Assembly: GCF_027111275.1 (NCBI RefSeq) | Contig: NZ_CP114286.1 | Location: 1,364,001-1,428,000, forward strand | Reading direction: 5' to 3' | Length of the DNA stretch: 64,000 nucleotides | From: Flavobacterium luteolum | GTDB lineage: Bacteria > Bacteroidota > Bacteroidia > Flavobacteriales > Flavobacteriaceae | Shown here: positions 8,633-17,068 of the stretch, one piece after another | Layout of the letters: each line of letters starts with the position of its first letter | Numbering within the stretch: the first letter of the stretch is position 1 | The notes under the pieces: generated by a model | What the model saw: the letters and a program-made list of their open reading frames with translations, nothing else | The model's database searches: none | Told to the model about the DNA's origin: nothing | Made by a program: the position numbers and the translations under genes

Positions 8633-9583
8633 TTAGATCTGATCTAAAAATTTTTGCACAATGAATTCTTCTGTCATTTCCATAGATTCTTTAGATGCTC
8701 CGGCAACGTGAGGAGTAATAATCACATTAAAATCTTGATTTGCCAGAAGCACTAATGGATTTGATGAAATAGATTTTAAATTTAATTCATTCTTCAAAAC
8801 GTCTGTCGCAACACCACTAATGATGCCTTTTTCAATTAAAAAAGCGACTTCTTCCTCATCCCAAATGCCACCTCTCGAAGTATTAATAATTACTGAATTA
8901 CTTTTCAAATATGAAAGTAATTCTTTATTAACAAAATTTTTATTTGTCTCAGTGTAAGGAATATGTATACTAATTATGTCTGCCCAAGCAAACAATTCTT
9001 GCGAAGTTTTGAATTTATTAAACTGACTTTCAATATCTTTTACATCAAAAAAACCAACCTCCATATCAAAGGTTTTTGCAAAATTTGCTACTTGCATGCC
9101 TACTCTGCCTAAACCTAAAATACCGATTTTTTTACATTTCAGATTCGTATTAATGTATAAATTCCTATTCCATTCGCCCTTTTTTACGTGATCAAATGAA
9201 CTTGGGATTTTTTTTAGCAATGCTAACAATAATGCCCACGTATGCTCTGCAGTAGAAGGAATACTTTTAAGAAAATCTACTTCGTTTCTAAGTGAAATAA
9301 CTTTCCCGCCAATGCTTTCAAAATAAGTTACATCTATATGGTCTAGACCAGTTGTAGCACTTAAAATGAATTTTAAATTAGGGGCTTTTTCAATAATTTC
9401 TTTATCAATTACAAATCCTAATCTGACAAAAATTATATCTGAATCAGCAATTTCTATCTTCAACTCATCTCGACTCTCTATTCTTCCCTGTTTTACCTGA
9501 AAAAAATCGTTCAAAGTTGTCAAAGCATTTTTACTAAAATTATTAGATTCAGTTATTAATAACTTCTTTTTGCCAATCGTCAT
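8633..9583 (-). CDS. D-2-hydroxyacid dehydrogenase family protein
   Basis: The 316-residue protein has the phosphoglycerate-dehydrogenase-type layout. A C-terminal NAD-binding loop reads GILGLGRVGMQVANFAK (about residues 150-166). A catalytic Arg region is NTSRGGIWDEEEV and a catalytic His lies in ITPHVAGAS. Such enzymes interconvert 2-keto and D-2-hydroxy acids. The gene overlaps the 3' end of neuA by 35 bases, so it is tightly coupled to the nonulosonic acid set. The substrate might be a keto acid related to that sugar or its precursor, but no characterised sialic acid pathway I can name requires this enzyme. ATG at 9581-9583 is used although it lies inside neuA. Confidence 0.82.
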   Translation of the reverse strand: MTIGKKKLLITESNNFSKNALTTLNDFFQVKQGRIESRDELKIEIADSDIIFVRLGFVIDKEIIEKAPNLKFILSATTGLDHIDVTYFESIGGKVISLRNEVDFLKSIPSTAEHTWALLLALLKKIPSSFDHVKKGEWNRNLYINTNLKCKKIGILGLGRVGMQVANFAKTFDMEVGFFDVKDIESQFNKFKTSQELFAWADIISIHIPYTETNKNFVNKELLSYLKSNSVIINTSRGGIWDEEEVAFLIEKGIISGVATDVLKNELNLKSISSNPLVLLANQDFNVIITPHVAGASKESMEMTEEFIVQKFLDQI

Positions 9584-10247
9584 ATAAAAGTGTTGCTAAT
9601 TTAAAATCTCTCGTTGTATCGATGTTCACCAACCAGTCGGGGTTCATTATATAGGCCATTTTTTTTTGGACCATAAACGTTTTTTGGTCTAAAAAAGCTT
9701 TAACCCTTACAGCATAAAAACATCCATTTCTATAATATACAGGTTTTATATCCTGTCTTCTTGAAGTCTCACCACTATGATCTAACGGAATCAATTTATT
9801 ATCATCCATTAAATTATACATTCTCGCCGGATTAATATCGTTCATTGGCACGACACTAATCACGCCATCAATTTCGGTTTTCTCAGCTAATAGATTGATA
9901 ATATTATTTAGGTCATGATATGTACGCAATGGCGATGTTGGTTGCAATAGAATGACAATATCAAAATCTTCCTGACATTGGTCAATGACAAGCTCAACAG
10001 TATCAACAACATTGCTCTTATCATCTGCCAAATAATCTGGTCTTTTTAAAACGTCTATATTGTATCGATTGGCTACCGCAGCAATATCATCATCATCCGT
10101 TGATACAACAATTTTAGATACCAAATTAGACTCTAAAGCACATTCTATTGCATGCGATATTAAAGGCTTTCCTCCCAAATCTTTAATATTCTTACCTGGT
10201 ACTCCTTTGGAACCACCACGGGCAGGAACTATAGCCAGTACTTTCAT
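9549..10247 (-). CDS. neuA: Acylneuraminate (nonulosonate) cytidylyltransferase NeuA
   Basis: This enzyme would couple CTP to a nonulosonic acid, giving the CMP-activated donor. The N-terminus MKVLAIVPARGGSKGVPGKN is the family signature for CTP binding, followed by GGKPLISHAI. An LQPTSPLRT segment lies about a third of the way in. I place the start at the ATG at 10245-10247, one base after the neuC stop and directly before the conserved signature, rather than the in-frame TTG 12 bases upstream. The protein is then 232 residues, the usual length for single-domain NeuA/LegF. It follows neuB and neuC in pathway order and overlaps the dehydrogenase gene. Confidence 0.9.
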   Translation of the reverse strand: MKVLAIVPARGGSKGVPGKNIKDLGGKPLISHAIECALESNLVSKIVVSTDDDDIAAVANRYNIDVLKRPDYLADDKSNVVDTVELVIDQCQEDFDIVILLQPTSPLRTYHDLNNIINLLAEKTEIDGVISVVPMNDINPARMYNLMDDNKLIPLDHSGETSRRQDIKPVYYRNGCFYAVRVKAFLDQKTFMVQKKMAYIMNPDWLVNIDTTRDFKLATLLYDDWQKEVINN

Positions 10248-10248
10248 A

Positions 10249-11406
10249 TTAATAAACAATTGTTTTATGAAATTGTAAAGGAACTTCTGTCAACAATTTA
10301 GCTATTTTTACTCCAGCTTTTCCATCACCATAGATAGAAGATGAATCAACTTTTCCTTTTTTCATCATTTTATTAATTGCCAAACCAATTTCTTCTTCTG
10401 AATAATCTGTATCTATGCTATTTCCTCCTCGGTCTCTTCTATTCTGACGGGAACCAATGTTAACAACTGGAACACCCAGAAAAGCACATTCACGTATACC
10501 TACACTTGAATTCCCAATTAAACAATCGCTATGTTTCAACAATTGCAGAAAATCTTTGCCTTCCATGTTCTTGAAAAAATGAACATTTGGTAATAAATGT
10601 TGCTCTCTAAAAGCACGTATTCCTGTAGAAGTTCCATCTGCTCCAGCATCTACATTTGGCCAAAACCAAAGTGTTGGCTTATTTAATTTATAGATTGCTT
10701 CCAGTGTAACTTCGATATGTTTTCTTGAGTCTTGATATTCTGTTGTAACCGGATGCTGCATTACAACCAGATAACCTTTAGATAAATCTGGTTTTGTTCC
10801 TACACCTCCATATTTTTGATAAGGGTCAAAAGGAAGTTCTTCAGTCTCTAATATTTCCAATGCCAAATCGATAGAAGGACATCCTGTATTGAAAACCATT
10901 TTAGAATCTTCCCCTAGTTTTATTACTCTTTCTTTTGCATTTTCTGAGGCAACAAAATGGTAATCTGCCAACTTTGTAATTGCATGACGAACCTTTTCAT
11001 CAATATTACCAGTTACTTCTCCACCTTGAATATGCGCCAAAGGAATATTCATATATGAAGCGGCAATAGCGGTTGCCATTGTCTCGAACCTATCTGCAAC
11101 AGTTACCACAATATCTGGTTTCAAATTATCAAAAACAGTAGATAATTCAAGAATACCAATTCCAGTAGTTTTTGCAGCTGCAGTTAGATTTTCTCCTTCT
11201 AATACATTAAAAACCTTTGCTGCAATATGAAAACCATCTTTTTCAATATAATTTACAGCTGAACCATAACGATCCAATAATGCAGAAGCAGCAATAATTA
11301 ATTGCAATTCTAAATCTTGATGTTCCTGAATGGCTGATAATACCGTCTTTACTCGACTATATGAAGGACGAGCTGTTATTACTACAGCTATTTTTCTTTT
11401 TGGCAT
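10249..11406 (-). CDS. neuC: Hydrolysing UDP-N-acetylglucosamine (or bacillosamine) 2-epimerase NeuC/LegG
   Basis: The 385-residue protein has the hydrolysing 2-epimerase sequence pattern. It starts VVITARPSYSRVK, continues with HIQGGEVTGNIDEKVRHAI, and ends with the UDP-binding GNSSVGIRECAFLGVPVVNI and GSRQNRRDRGGN. NeuC converts UDP-GlcNAc into ManNAc plus UDP for neuraminic acid, and its homologue LegG does the same with UDP-di-N-acetylbacillosamine for legionaminic acid. The window also encodes PglF-, PglE- and PglD-like enzymes that would make the latter substrate, so both options are open. It is directly followed by neuA with one base between stop and start. Confidence 0.9.
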   Translation of the reverse strand: MPKRKIAVVITARPSYSRVKTVLSAIQEHQDLELQLIIAASALLDRYGSAVNYIEKDGFHIAAKVFNVLEGENLTAAAKTTGIGILELSTVFDNLKPDIVVTVADRFETMATAIAASYMNIPLAHIQGGEVTGNIDEKVRHAITKLADYHFVASENAKERVIKLGEDSKMVFNTGCPSIDLALEILETEELPFDPYQKYGGVGTKPDLSKGYLVVMQHPVTTEYQDSRKHIEVTLEAIYKLNKPTLWFWPNVDAGADGTSTGIRAFREQHLLPNVHFFKNMEGKDFLQLLKHSDCLIGNSSVGIRECAFLGVPVVNIGSRQNRRDRGGNSIDTDYSEEEIGLAINKMMKKGKVDSSSIYGDGKAGVKIAKLLTEVPLQFHKTIVY

Positions 11407-11501
11407 TTTAATTATATTAAACTTGGGCTAAAAGTAGTCAAAAAAAAACATGCTGAAAAAAGATTAATTTTAACTTTCTTTTTAAACTGTCGAAACTAGA
11501 T

Positions 11502-12545
11502 TTATATCAAATCTGTCTCATTTAAAAAATCCCACTTTTTCAAATCTTTGTTTAAAGTATTTCCAATAATCTCATGAAATCGAAACGCGTCAATTCCAAA
11601 ACCTTTTGGTTTTTTAGATTCTAAGTCATCGAAAGTCAGAACATGATTTTTTGATAAATCTTTATTAATTGCCAATGATTTTTCAAAAATTTGCTTTAGT
11701 GAAGAAAATGCTTCATTATTATTTTTATCTACGGGACTGGATAATGAAGTTTTTATATTTCTAACCGCTTTTACAAGCTCTTTGGTTTCTAAAATGGTCA
11801 ATGAAGATTTTGAATCTGGCCCAAACATTTGTCTATCAAATACCACATGAAATTCTAAAATATCAGCACCTAAAGCTGTTGCTGCTATGCAAGTTTCGAT
11901 CTTTGCAGAATGATCAGAAAACCCTACTTTAACATTATAACGATCTTTTAATTCTTGGATAACGTTTAAACCATACTGATCTGGCTGTGTCGGGTATGCT
12001 GTTGTACATTGCAAAATAGAGAATTCAACATTTCTTTCTTCTAAAAATTCAACTGTTTTATTTAATTCCTCGTATGAACTCATTCCTGATGACAAAATCA
12101 CTGGCTTTCCAGTTCGAGCTATTTTTTCTAAAATTAAAAAATTATTAACTTCGCCAGAACCTATTTTATATTGTTCTACTCCTAATTCTTCTAGCCAATC
12201 AACTGCCAAATTGCTAAACGGAGAGCAAATAAATCTTAAACCTACCTCATCACAATACTTTTTTATAGCTTTCCATTGCTCTAAAGAAAATCCCATTCGT
12301 TTCCAGTAATCAAATCTTGTTTTGTCCTCCAACGAAAACTTTACACGAAAGGGTTCATGTATACTGCTTTCAGCTTCGGCAATATGCATTTGAAATTTCA
12401 CAGCATCGACACCAGTTTGGGCTAGAGCATCAATATATGAATACAAAACCCCAAGACTACCATCATGTGCCTGACCAATTTCGGCAATAATAAATGGCAA
12501 ATTTGATTCATTTTTTTTATCAGCTGTTTTCAAAAAAGTGTCCAT
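11502..12545 (-). CDS. neuB: N-acetylneuraminate/legionaminate synthase NeuB
   Basis: The protein condenses phosphoenolpyruvate with a six-carbon amino sugar to give a nine-carbon nonulosonic acid. At 347 residues it has the NeuB TIM barrel (FIIAEIGQAHDGSL, YKIGSGEVNNF, GFSDHSAKIET). A C-terminal antifreeze-like SAF domain follows (SLAINKDLSKNHVLT to GIDAF). The metal and PEP region reads EFHVVFDRQMFGPDSKSSL, where classical NeuB has an EKH form, so this is a divergent clade. That fits a substrate other than ManNAc, but is not proof. It starts the neuB-neuC-neuA series and is preceded by a decayed gene remnant. Confidence 0.9.
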   Translation of the reverse strand: MDTFLKTADKKNESNLPFIIAEIGQAHDGSLGVLYSYIDALAQTGVDAVKFQMHIAEAESSIHEPFRVKFSLEDKTRFDYWKRMGFSLEQWKAIKKYCDEVGLRFICSPFSNLAVDWLEELGVEQYKIGSGEVNNFLILEKIARTGKPVILSSGMSSYEELNKTVEFLEERNVEFSILQCTTAYPTQPDQYGLNVIQELKDRYNVKVGFSDHSAKIETCIAATALGADILEFHVVFDRQMFGPDSKSSLTILETKELVKAVRNIKTSLSSPVDKNNNEAFSSLKQIFEKSLAINKDLSKNHVLTFDDLESKKPKGFGIDAFRFHEIIGNTLNKDLKKWDFLNETDLI

Positions 12546-12549
12546 AAAG

Positions 12550-12799
12550 TTAAATTAAGTTTTTTCTTTGCTTTTCAATCATTCTATTCATTTCATCACT
12601 CTCGTTTTTCATCAAATATAAATGTTTGTCATGATCCGTTTGATTACCTTCTAAAATGATTTTATATCGTTATAAAACTTTCCTATAAATTAGATTTCTT
12701 AACGAGTTTCCACCTTAACAATAATCCAAAATTTCAGGGATATTACCACTCTTAAATCTTTTTATTGCAAAGTTTAGTTATGTTACAGCATCAATCTGA
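12550..12799 (-). pseudogene. Decayed gene remnant with three in-frame TAA stops
   Basis: One minus-strand frame keeps protein-like composition across about 240 bases but is broken by TAA codons at 12778-12780, 12715-12717 and 12670-12672, before a final TAA at 12550-12552. Segments between the stops read LNFAIKRFKSGNIPEILDYC, then GGNSLRNLIYRKVL, and then RYKIILEGNQTDHDKHLYL leading to MNRMIEKQRKNLI. The common frame, the mixed charged residues and the lack of any start codon point to the 3' end of an inactivated gene. The ancestral product is not recognisable to me. It lies between a glycosyltransferase and neuB. Confidence 0.5.
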
Positions 12800-13651
12800 T
12801 CACAAAATCGGCATTTTTGATGCCGCCTTATGAGCTTTCAGTAAAATTCTAATGGTTGATAATTCTCCAGCTAAAAAAAGAAGTTTAATAGCCTGAATAA
12901 ACTTTACAAAAAATTGTTGTTTGACTACAGTTTTGGAAAAATGTTTTTTTAAAAAATAAAAATATAATGTCTCTTTTTCTAATTTCGTATTTAACAATGT
13001 CCATTTATCTCTTTGCCCTCCAACTGAAGCTGACAAATGTTCAACTAAAATTTTAGGCTGAAAATAAATATTTGCCCCCGCTTGCAGTAAGCGCATTCCA
13101 TAATCCCAATCATCTCCCCAAATTGTAAAATTTTCATCAAATAAAAAACCTGCTTCCTTAAAAATTTCTCTTTTTGCAACATTTAAACCTGAACAGACTT
13201 GAAGTCTAAATCGAGGCTTTGAAAAATTACTAGGTTTAGAGATTGTATCTAAAATTGTATGATATTTAAATTCTGTAGTTTCCATTCCCTCAAATTGAAT
13301 TCCAGGTATTAGAACATCAATAATATTAGGTTTTAATGTTTCAACAATTTGCTCAAATGCAACACTTGAAATTCTTAAATCATCATCTAGAAAAAATAAC
13401 CATTCCTCTTCTTCATAAAACTTTAAAGCCTGATTTCTGGAATGATTTACTGAATTTTCTCGTGCGTTCTTTACAAAAGTAAATTTATAATTCAGCGGTA
13501 ATTTATTTACATCTGCCTCGATATCCTGTTGACTTTGATCTACAATGACAACTTGAGAAATATGTTTTTCGAATGCATTTAAGTCAATAAGTAAATTAGA
13601 CAAATAGGATAGTCTGTCTCTTGTTGGAATAACTAAAAAAAAGTTTTTCAT
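12800..13651 (-). CDS. Family 2 glycosyltransferase
   Basis: The 283-residue protein starts NFFLVIPTRDRLSYLSNLL and continues VVIVDQSQQD, typical of GT2. The acidic donor-binding motif is FFLDDDLRIS, near residue 92, and the acceptor/base region reads TIWGDDWDYGMRLLQAG. The last about 50 residues contain hydrophobic stretches that may attach it to the inner membrane. Its start overlaps the end of the preceding glycosyltransferase by four bases (ATGA type), so the two are co-translated. It probably adds one sugar in the Wzm/Wzt-exported glycan. The linkage is not predictable. Confidence 0.85.
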   Translation of the reverse strand: MKNFFLVIPTRDRLSYLSNLLIDLNAFEKHISQVVIVDQSQQDIEADVNKLPLNYKFTFVKNARENSVNHSRNQALKFYEEEEWLFFLDDDLRISSVAFEQIVETLKPNIIDVLIPGIQFEGMETTEFKYHTILDTISKPSNFSKPRFRLQVCSGLNVAKREIFKEAGFLFDENFTIWGDDWDYGMRLLQAGANIYFQPKILVEHLSASVGGQRDKWTLLNTKLEKETLYFYFLKKHFSKTVVKQQFFVKFIQAIKLLFLAGELSTIRILLKAHKAASKMPIL

Positions 13652-14610
13652 TTATTTAGTAATTTGGCATATATCGCATAAATGCCATTAAAAATCTTAA
13701 GTTTTCGCAAGATCAAAATTATACGATATTTTATTAAAAGCAACTGAAAGTTTATTGCAGACCAAAACCCGATTTGTTCAAAATAATAGCTTGTTATTTT
13801 TTGATATGCATTAAAAGACGGAATATTTAAAAAAGCAACTTCCAGTTTTTTTAAAATTATTTTCTTTTGAAGTTTTGTAAAAAGTAAAGTATGATCCTTG
13901 AACAAAATTTCGCAAAATTCGAAAGTTGCCCAGTTCTTTTGATTGTTAGAACTAGCATCACCTGTTATACTTAAATTTGAAACTCTAATTAATAATTGAG
14001 CTTCATTAATTGAATAAATAAAATTTGGAATAGAGAATTCTAAAACCGCCAAATCATCCGAATGCCAAGCCAAAGGCAAATCCTTAAATTTTATACTTTC
14101 TATTCTATTTCTTTTAAAAACATATTCACTTAACGAGCTCCTTGTTCTTTTTGAAAATTTTCTGGTCAAAAAGTCCTGTGCTGATTCTAAAACTGGATGC
14201 TCATATTTTGGAGAAATAGTCTCTTCTTTTTCATTTATAACTGTCGTCGCAAAACGAACTACATTTATTTCGTTCTTGTTTATATCTCCTAAATTTCTAT
14301 AAAAAGATGCCACTACATTTTCATCAAGAACATCGTCATCTCCGAGGATCATGATCCAATCTTCATCTTCTACTAAATTTAAACATCTCTCCCATTGTTT
14401 TACCAATGAAATTCCACCTAAATTCTGCTCAAAATGATGATATTTAAAACTAAAGTCGCTTTTATATTTTTCTAATAAAAAAATTGGATTTTCTGGACTT
14501 GAATCATTTCCTATGTAAACCTTAAATCTTTTATCAATTTGTTTTTTTAAAGATTCTAAAGTCTTCTCAAAAAACTCAAGTTTATAATACGGTATTACTA
14601 TAGCTATCAC
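13648..14610 (-). CDS. Family 2 glycosyltransferase with GTG start
   Basis: The gene starts with GTG at 14608-14610, overlapping the stop of the upstream truncated gene. The 320-residue product reads MIAIVIPYYKLEFFEKTLES at the N-terminus, has the DxD motif in MILGDDDVLDEN and a LAWHSDDLAVLEF segment in the second half, all usual for GT2. Its 5' end is strikingly similar to a decayed stretch about 630 bases upstream: 43 of 46 bases agree between 14503-14548 and 15138-15183. This implies a past duplication. It overlaps the next glycosyltransferase gene by four bases. Confidence 0.85.
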   Translation of the reverse strand: MIAIVIPYYKLEFFEKTLESLKKQIDKRFKVYIGNDSSPENPIFLLEKYKSDFSFKYHHFEQNLGGISLVKQWERCLNLVEDEDWIMILGDDDVLDENVVASFYRNLGDINKNEINVVRFATTVINEKEETISPKYEHPVLESAQDFLTRKFSKRTRSSLSEYVFKRNRIESIKFKDLPLAWHSDDLAVLEFSIPNFIYSINEAQLLIRVSNLSITGDASSNNQKNWATFEFCEILFKDHTLLFTKLQKKIILKKLEVAFLNIPSFNAYQKITSYYFEQIGFWSAINFQLLLIKYRIILILRKLKIFNGIYAIYAKLLNK

Positions 14611-15245
14611 TTTTTAACCTTTTTAAGTATCCAATTTCCAAATGAAAGCAAATGTAAATTGATTAGAATTTTTCTAACCTTATTTCCTAATCTATATGAC
14701 CCAGAATTTTTATATTTCTTTACTTCAATTCCTCTTTCCCTTGACTGCTGATAATATTTCTCAATTAAAAAAATTAAAAATTTCTCAAAATCATTTTCTG
14801 TCAATAATGCTTTTAGAATTGGAAAAGAATAAAAGAAATTACTTTTCATATGTACAAAATCTTTGGTCATATTTTTTTCGTGGTATCTGTAATATGCCAA
14901 AGGGAGATCTAAAAAAATAACGTCTGGATTATTTTTGAAAATTTTCAACCACATAACCCAATCTTCTTTTGCTCCTAGTTCTGCTGAAAATTTGAAATCT
15001 TTAAAAATACTTTTATCAAAAAAACCGCAATGAATTGGTATATTAATGAGTTTAGAGTAAGGATCACCATAAATACAATTAAATAAAAATCAACCTTACT
15101 GTTATTTTTTTCTAGTTATCAATAGGTATTGAATGGCATCATTTCCTATGTAAAACTTAAGTCTTTTATCAATTTATTTTTTTCTGTAATTATAAATATC
15201 TTTTCAAAAAATATTATTTTATGATATTGGAATAATTGTAACGAA
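14607..15245 (-). pseudogene. Broken family 2 glycosyltransferase
   Basis: The 3' part is an open frame from 15089 to 14607 (160 codons). It encodes the second half of a GT2 protein, including HCGFFDKSIFKDFKFSAELG, AKEDWVMWLKIFKNNPDV and LPLAYYRYHEKN. Upstream of an in-frame TGA at 15090-15092, bases 15138-15245 are a degenerate copy of a GT2 N-terminus. They match the start of the neighbouring gene at 14610, with a frame-disrupting pattern and no usable start. The middle of the gene, including the DxD loop, is missing. An ATG at 14952-14954 could give a 115-residue fragment, but it would lack the donor site, so I call the gene inactive. Confidence 0.75.
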
Positions 15246-15248
15246 ATA

Positions 15249-16088
15249 TCATTTAAAAAAGGATCTAAAAAAGGTAAAATGGAATTTGCTAATTGGATTA
15301 ATAAGAAATACTTTTTTCCACAAATTAAACCCCTCTCTTTTTTTTTTATATTTCAAAAGTTTTTCAATAAAATTGGTTCCATTACTAAACTCATAATTTT
15401 TCAAAGAAACAAAACTAGATTTATTTAAAGGCAAAAAATCACGATAGAATTTATGAATTTGTAAAGTAGATGTGTACCAATCTTCATTTAAATTTCCAAT
15501 AGAAAAATGCTCTAATAGAATATTTTTTGTTACAACTACCCTATAACCATTTTTTAAATATTCAAATGAAAAATTTAAATCATAATTATGAAAACCTTTT
15601 AACTCCCTATTGAACGAAATTGTGTTCTCTTTTTTAGCAGCCATAAAAACTCCATCTATGGCAACAACATCTTCTAAATCACTATATTCAAAACCCTTAC
15701 ACCAATGCTCTTTTTTTCCGTTTTTAAAATATTGCAAAATATTCATGCATTTATCTTCTTCTGGGCAATTCCACCAGGCCGACGGCATTTTTGTTTTACT
15801 CTTGGCCCCAGCAACACCTATTAGTCCAATATTTGGATTTTTATTAAAAATTTCGATTAATATACCTCCCCAATCTCTAGTAACAAAATGAATATCGTCA
15901 TGTAAAAAACAAATTATATTTTTCTTGCTTTTAGCTATACCAATATTGTATGCTTCGAAAATAGAATACTTATGTTCAGAATTATCAATTATAATCAATT
16001 CATATTCTATACCAATAGTCTTCTTTAAATTATCCAGTAAACTATCTGGTATTGATTTTGTTCTCGAACAAATAATTATCGAAATCAT
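15249..16088 (-). CDS. Family 2 glycosyltransferase-like protein (HDD motif)
   Basis: The 279-residue protein opens MISIIICSRTKSIPDSLLDN and continues YELIIIDNSEHKYS. It then has CFLHDDIHFVTRDW, where His-Asp-Asp stands in the DxD position, a pattern seen in a GT2 subgroup. FLFN-type membrane segments are absent. The later KGFHNYDLNFSFEYLKNGYR block is the usual second acidic region. Its start overlaps the end of the preceding gene by four bases, and the gene ends just before the decayed glycosyltransferase. It probably acts on the same lipid-linked intermediate as its neighbours. Confidence 0.82.
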   Translation of the reverse strand: MISIIICSRTKSIPDSLLDNLKKTIGIEYELIIIDNSEHKYSIFEAYNIGIAKSKKNIICFLHDDIHFVTRDWGGILIEIFNKNPNIGLIGVAGAKSKTKMPSAWWNCPEEDKCMNILQYFKNGKKEHWCKGFEYSDLEDVVAIDGVFMAAKKENTISFNRELKGFHNYDLNFSFEYLKNGYRVVVTKNILLEHFSIGNLNEDWYTSTLQIHKFYRDFLPLNKSSFVSLKNYEFSNGTNFIEKLLKYKKKREGFNLWKKVFLINPISKFHFTFFRSFFK

Positions 16089-17068
16089 GAAATGATTTTT
16101 TTTAATTTCAGTATTATTTTTTTTCCAATTTTATATCTTCTGAGGAATTCGTCAAATACACTTATGATTACAAGGAATCCTTTCAGCTTGTGATTTTTTT
16201 GTATTAATAAAATTCCTTTTTTGCACTTTAAAGATTTTATTATGGCTTTATTATTTGAAATAATTTTCAAACAATTATATATTTTCTTTTGCTTTAAAAG
16301 CCTCATTAATTCTGCCCTCATATCAATTTCAATGTCTATGATGCCAATTCTTGATTCCACTTTCCCAGCTGTCGCTATAACACTTTTATCATGATGTCTA
16401 AAAGAATTTAGACTTTCATTTATAAATGCTACTTTATTGTTTAATATTATTTTAAAATAGAAAATCCAATCGCCGCAGTATCTAAACCTGTTCTCTGTTT
16501 GTAGATATTTATCTAAATCTATACTGTTCTTAAATATTACTGCACTAGCATTTGGAATAACATTTCTGAAAATCAAAAAATTTTCAATAAAATGATTACC
16601 TTCAATTACAAAATCTTGAGAAAAAATATCAGTTTGGAAATAATCGGTATGAGTAATCCAATTGCCTGTAATTTCTCCATTTTGATTTACCCTCTGAGAT
16701 TGACAATAAGACAAAACAATCTCTAAATTTTCCAATAGTGGCTTAATAAGAATTTCTATAAAGCGGGAGTCACAAAAATCATCAGATTCGGCAATCCAAA
16801 TATACTCACCATTTGCTAATGAAATTCCTTTTCTCCACTGATCAAATGTATTTTTAGTGTTTTTATCATTAAAAACTATGTGAGAAACTCTCGGATTTTT
16901 TGATGCTTTAGATAATATTTCACGACTCTCATCGGTACTACAATCGTCTAATAAAATTACTTCAAAATTTTGATACGTTTGATTAAAAATAGAATCTAAA
17001 CGTTGTTTTAAATAATTTTCATGATTGTAATTTGGAACGATTACAGAAACTAGAGGACAATTTGACAT
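16085..17068 (-). CDS. Family 2 glycosyltransferase
   Basis: The 327-residue product is a standard GT2 enzyme. It starts PLVSVIVPNYNHENYLKQRL, then FEVILLDDCSTDESREIL, and has the donor motif WIAESDDFCDSRF near residue 95. RYCGDWIFYFKIILNNKVAF is the acceptor-side region. The C-terminal about 60 residues are rich in lysine, suggesting loose membrane association. It directly follows the methyltransferase gene with no spacer and overlaps the next transferase by four bases, so the genes are part of one transcript. Confidence 0.87.
   Translation of the reverse strand: MSNCPLVSVIVPNYNHENYLKQRLDSIFNQTYQNFEVILLDDCSTDESREILSKASKNPRVSHIVFNDKNTKNTFDQWRKGISLANGEYIWIAESDDFCDSRFIEILIKPLLENLEIVLSYCQSQRVNQNGEITGNWITHTDYFQTDIFSQDFVIEGNHFIENFLIFRNVIPNASAVIFKNSIDLDKYLQTENRFRYCGDWIFYFKIILNNKVAFINESLNSFRHHDKSVIATAGKVESRIGIIDIEIDMRAELMRLLKQKKIYNCLKIISNNKAIIKSLKCKKGILLIQKNHKLKGFLVIISVFDEFLRRYKIGKKIILKLKKIIS

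Noticed and set aside
12613..12620. TATATTTG on the minus strand as a promoter for neuB
   Set aside because: It matches the -7 box but has no -33 partner and lies inside the decayed coding remnant.
14607..14954. 115-residue frame as an intact small gene
   Set aside because: It is only the C-terminal part of a GT2 protein. The frame extends upstream without a start codon to a TGA, and a decayed N-terminal part precedes it.
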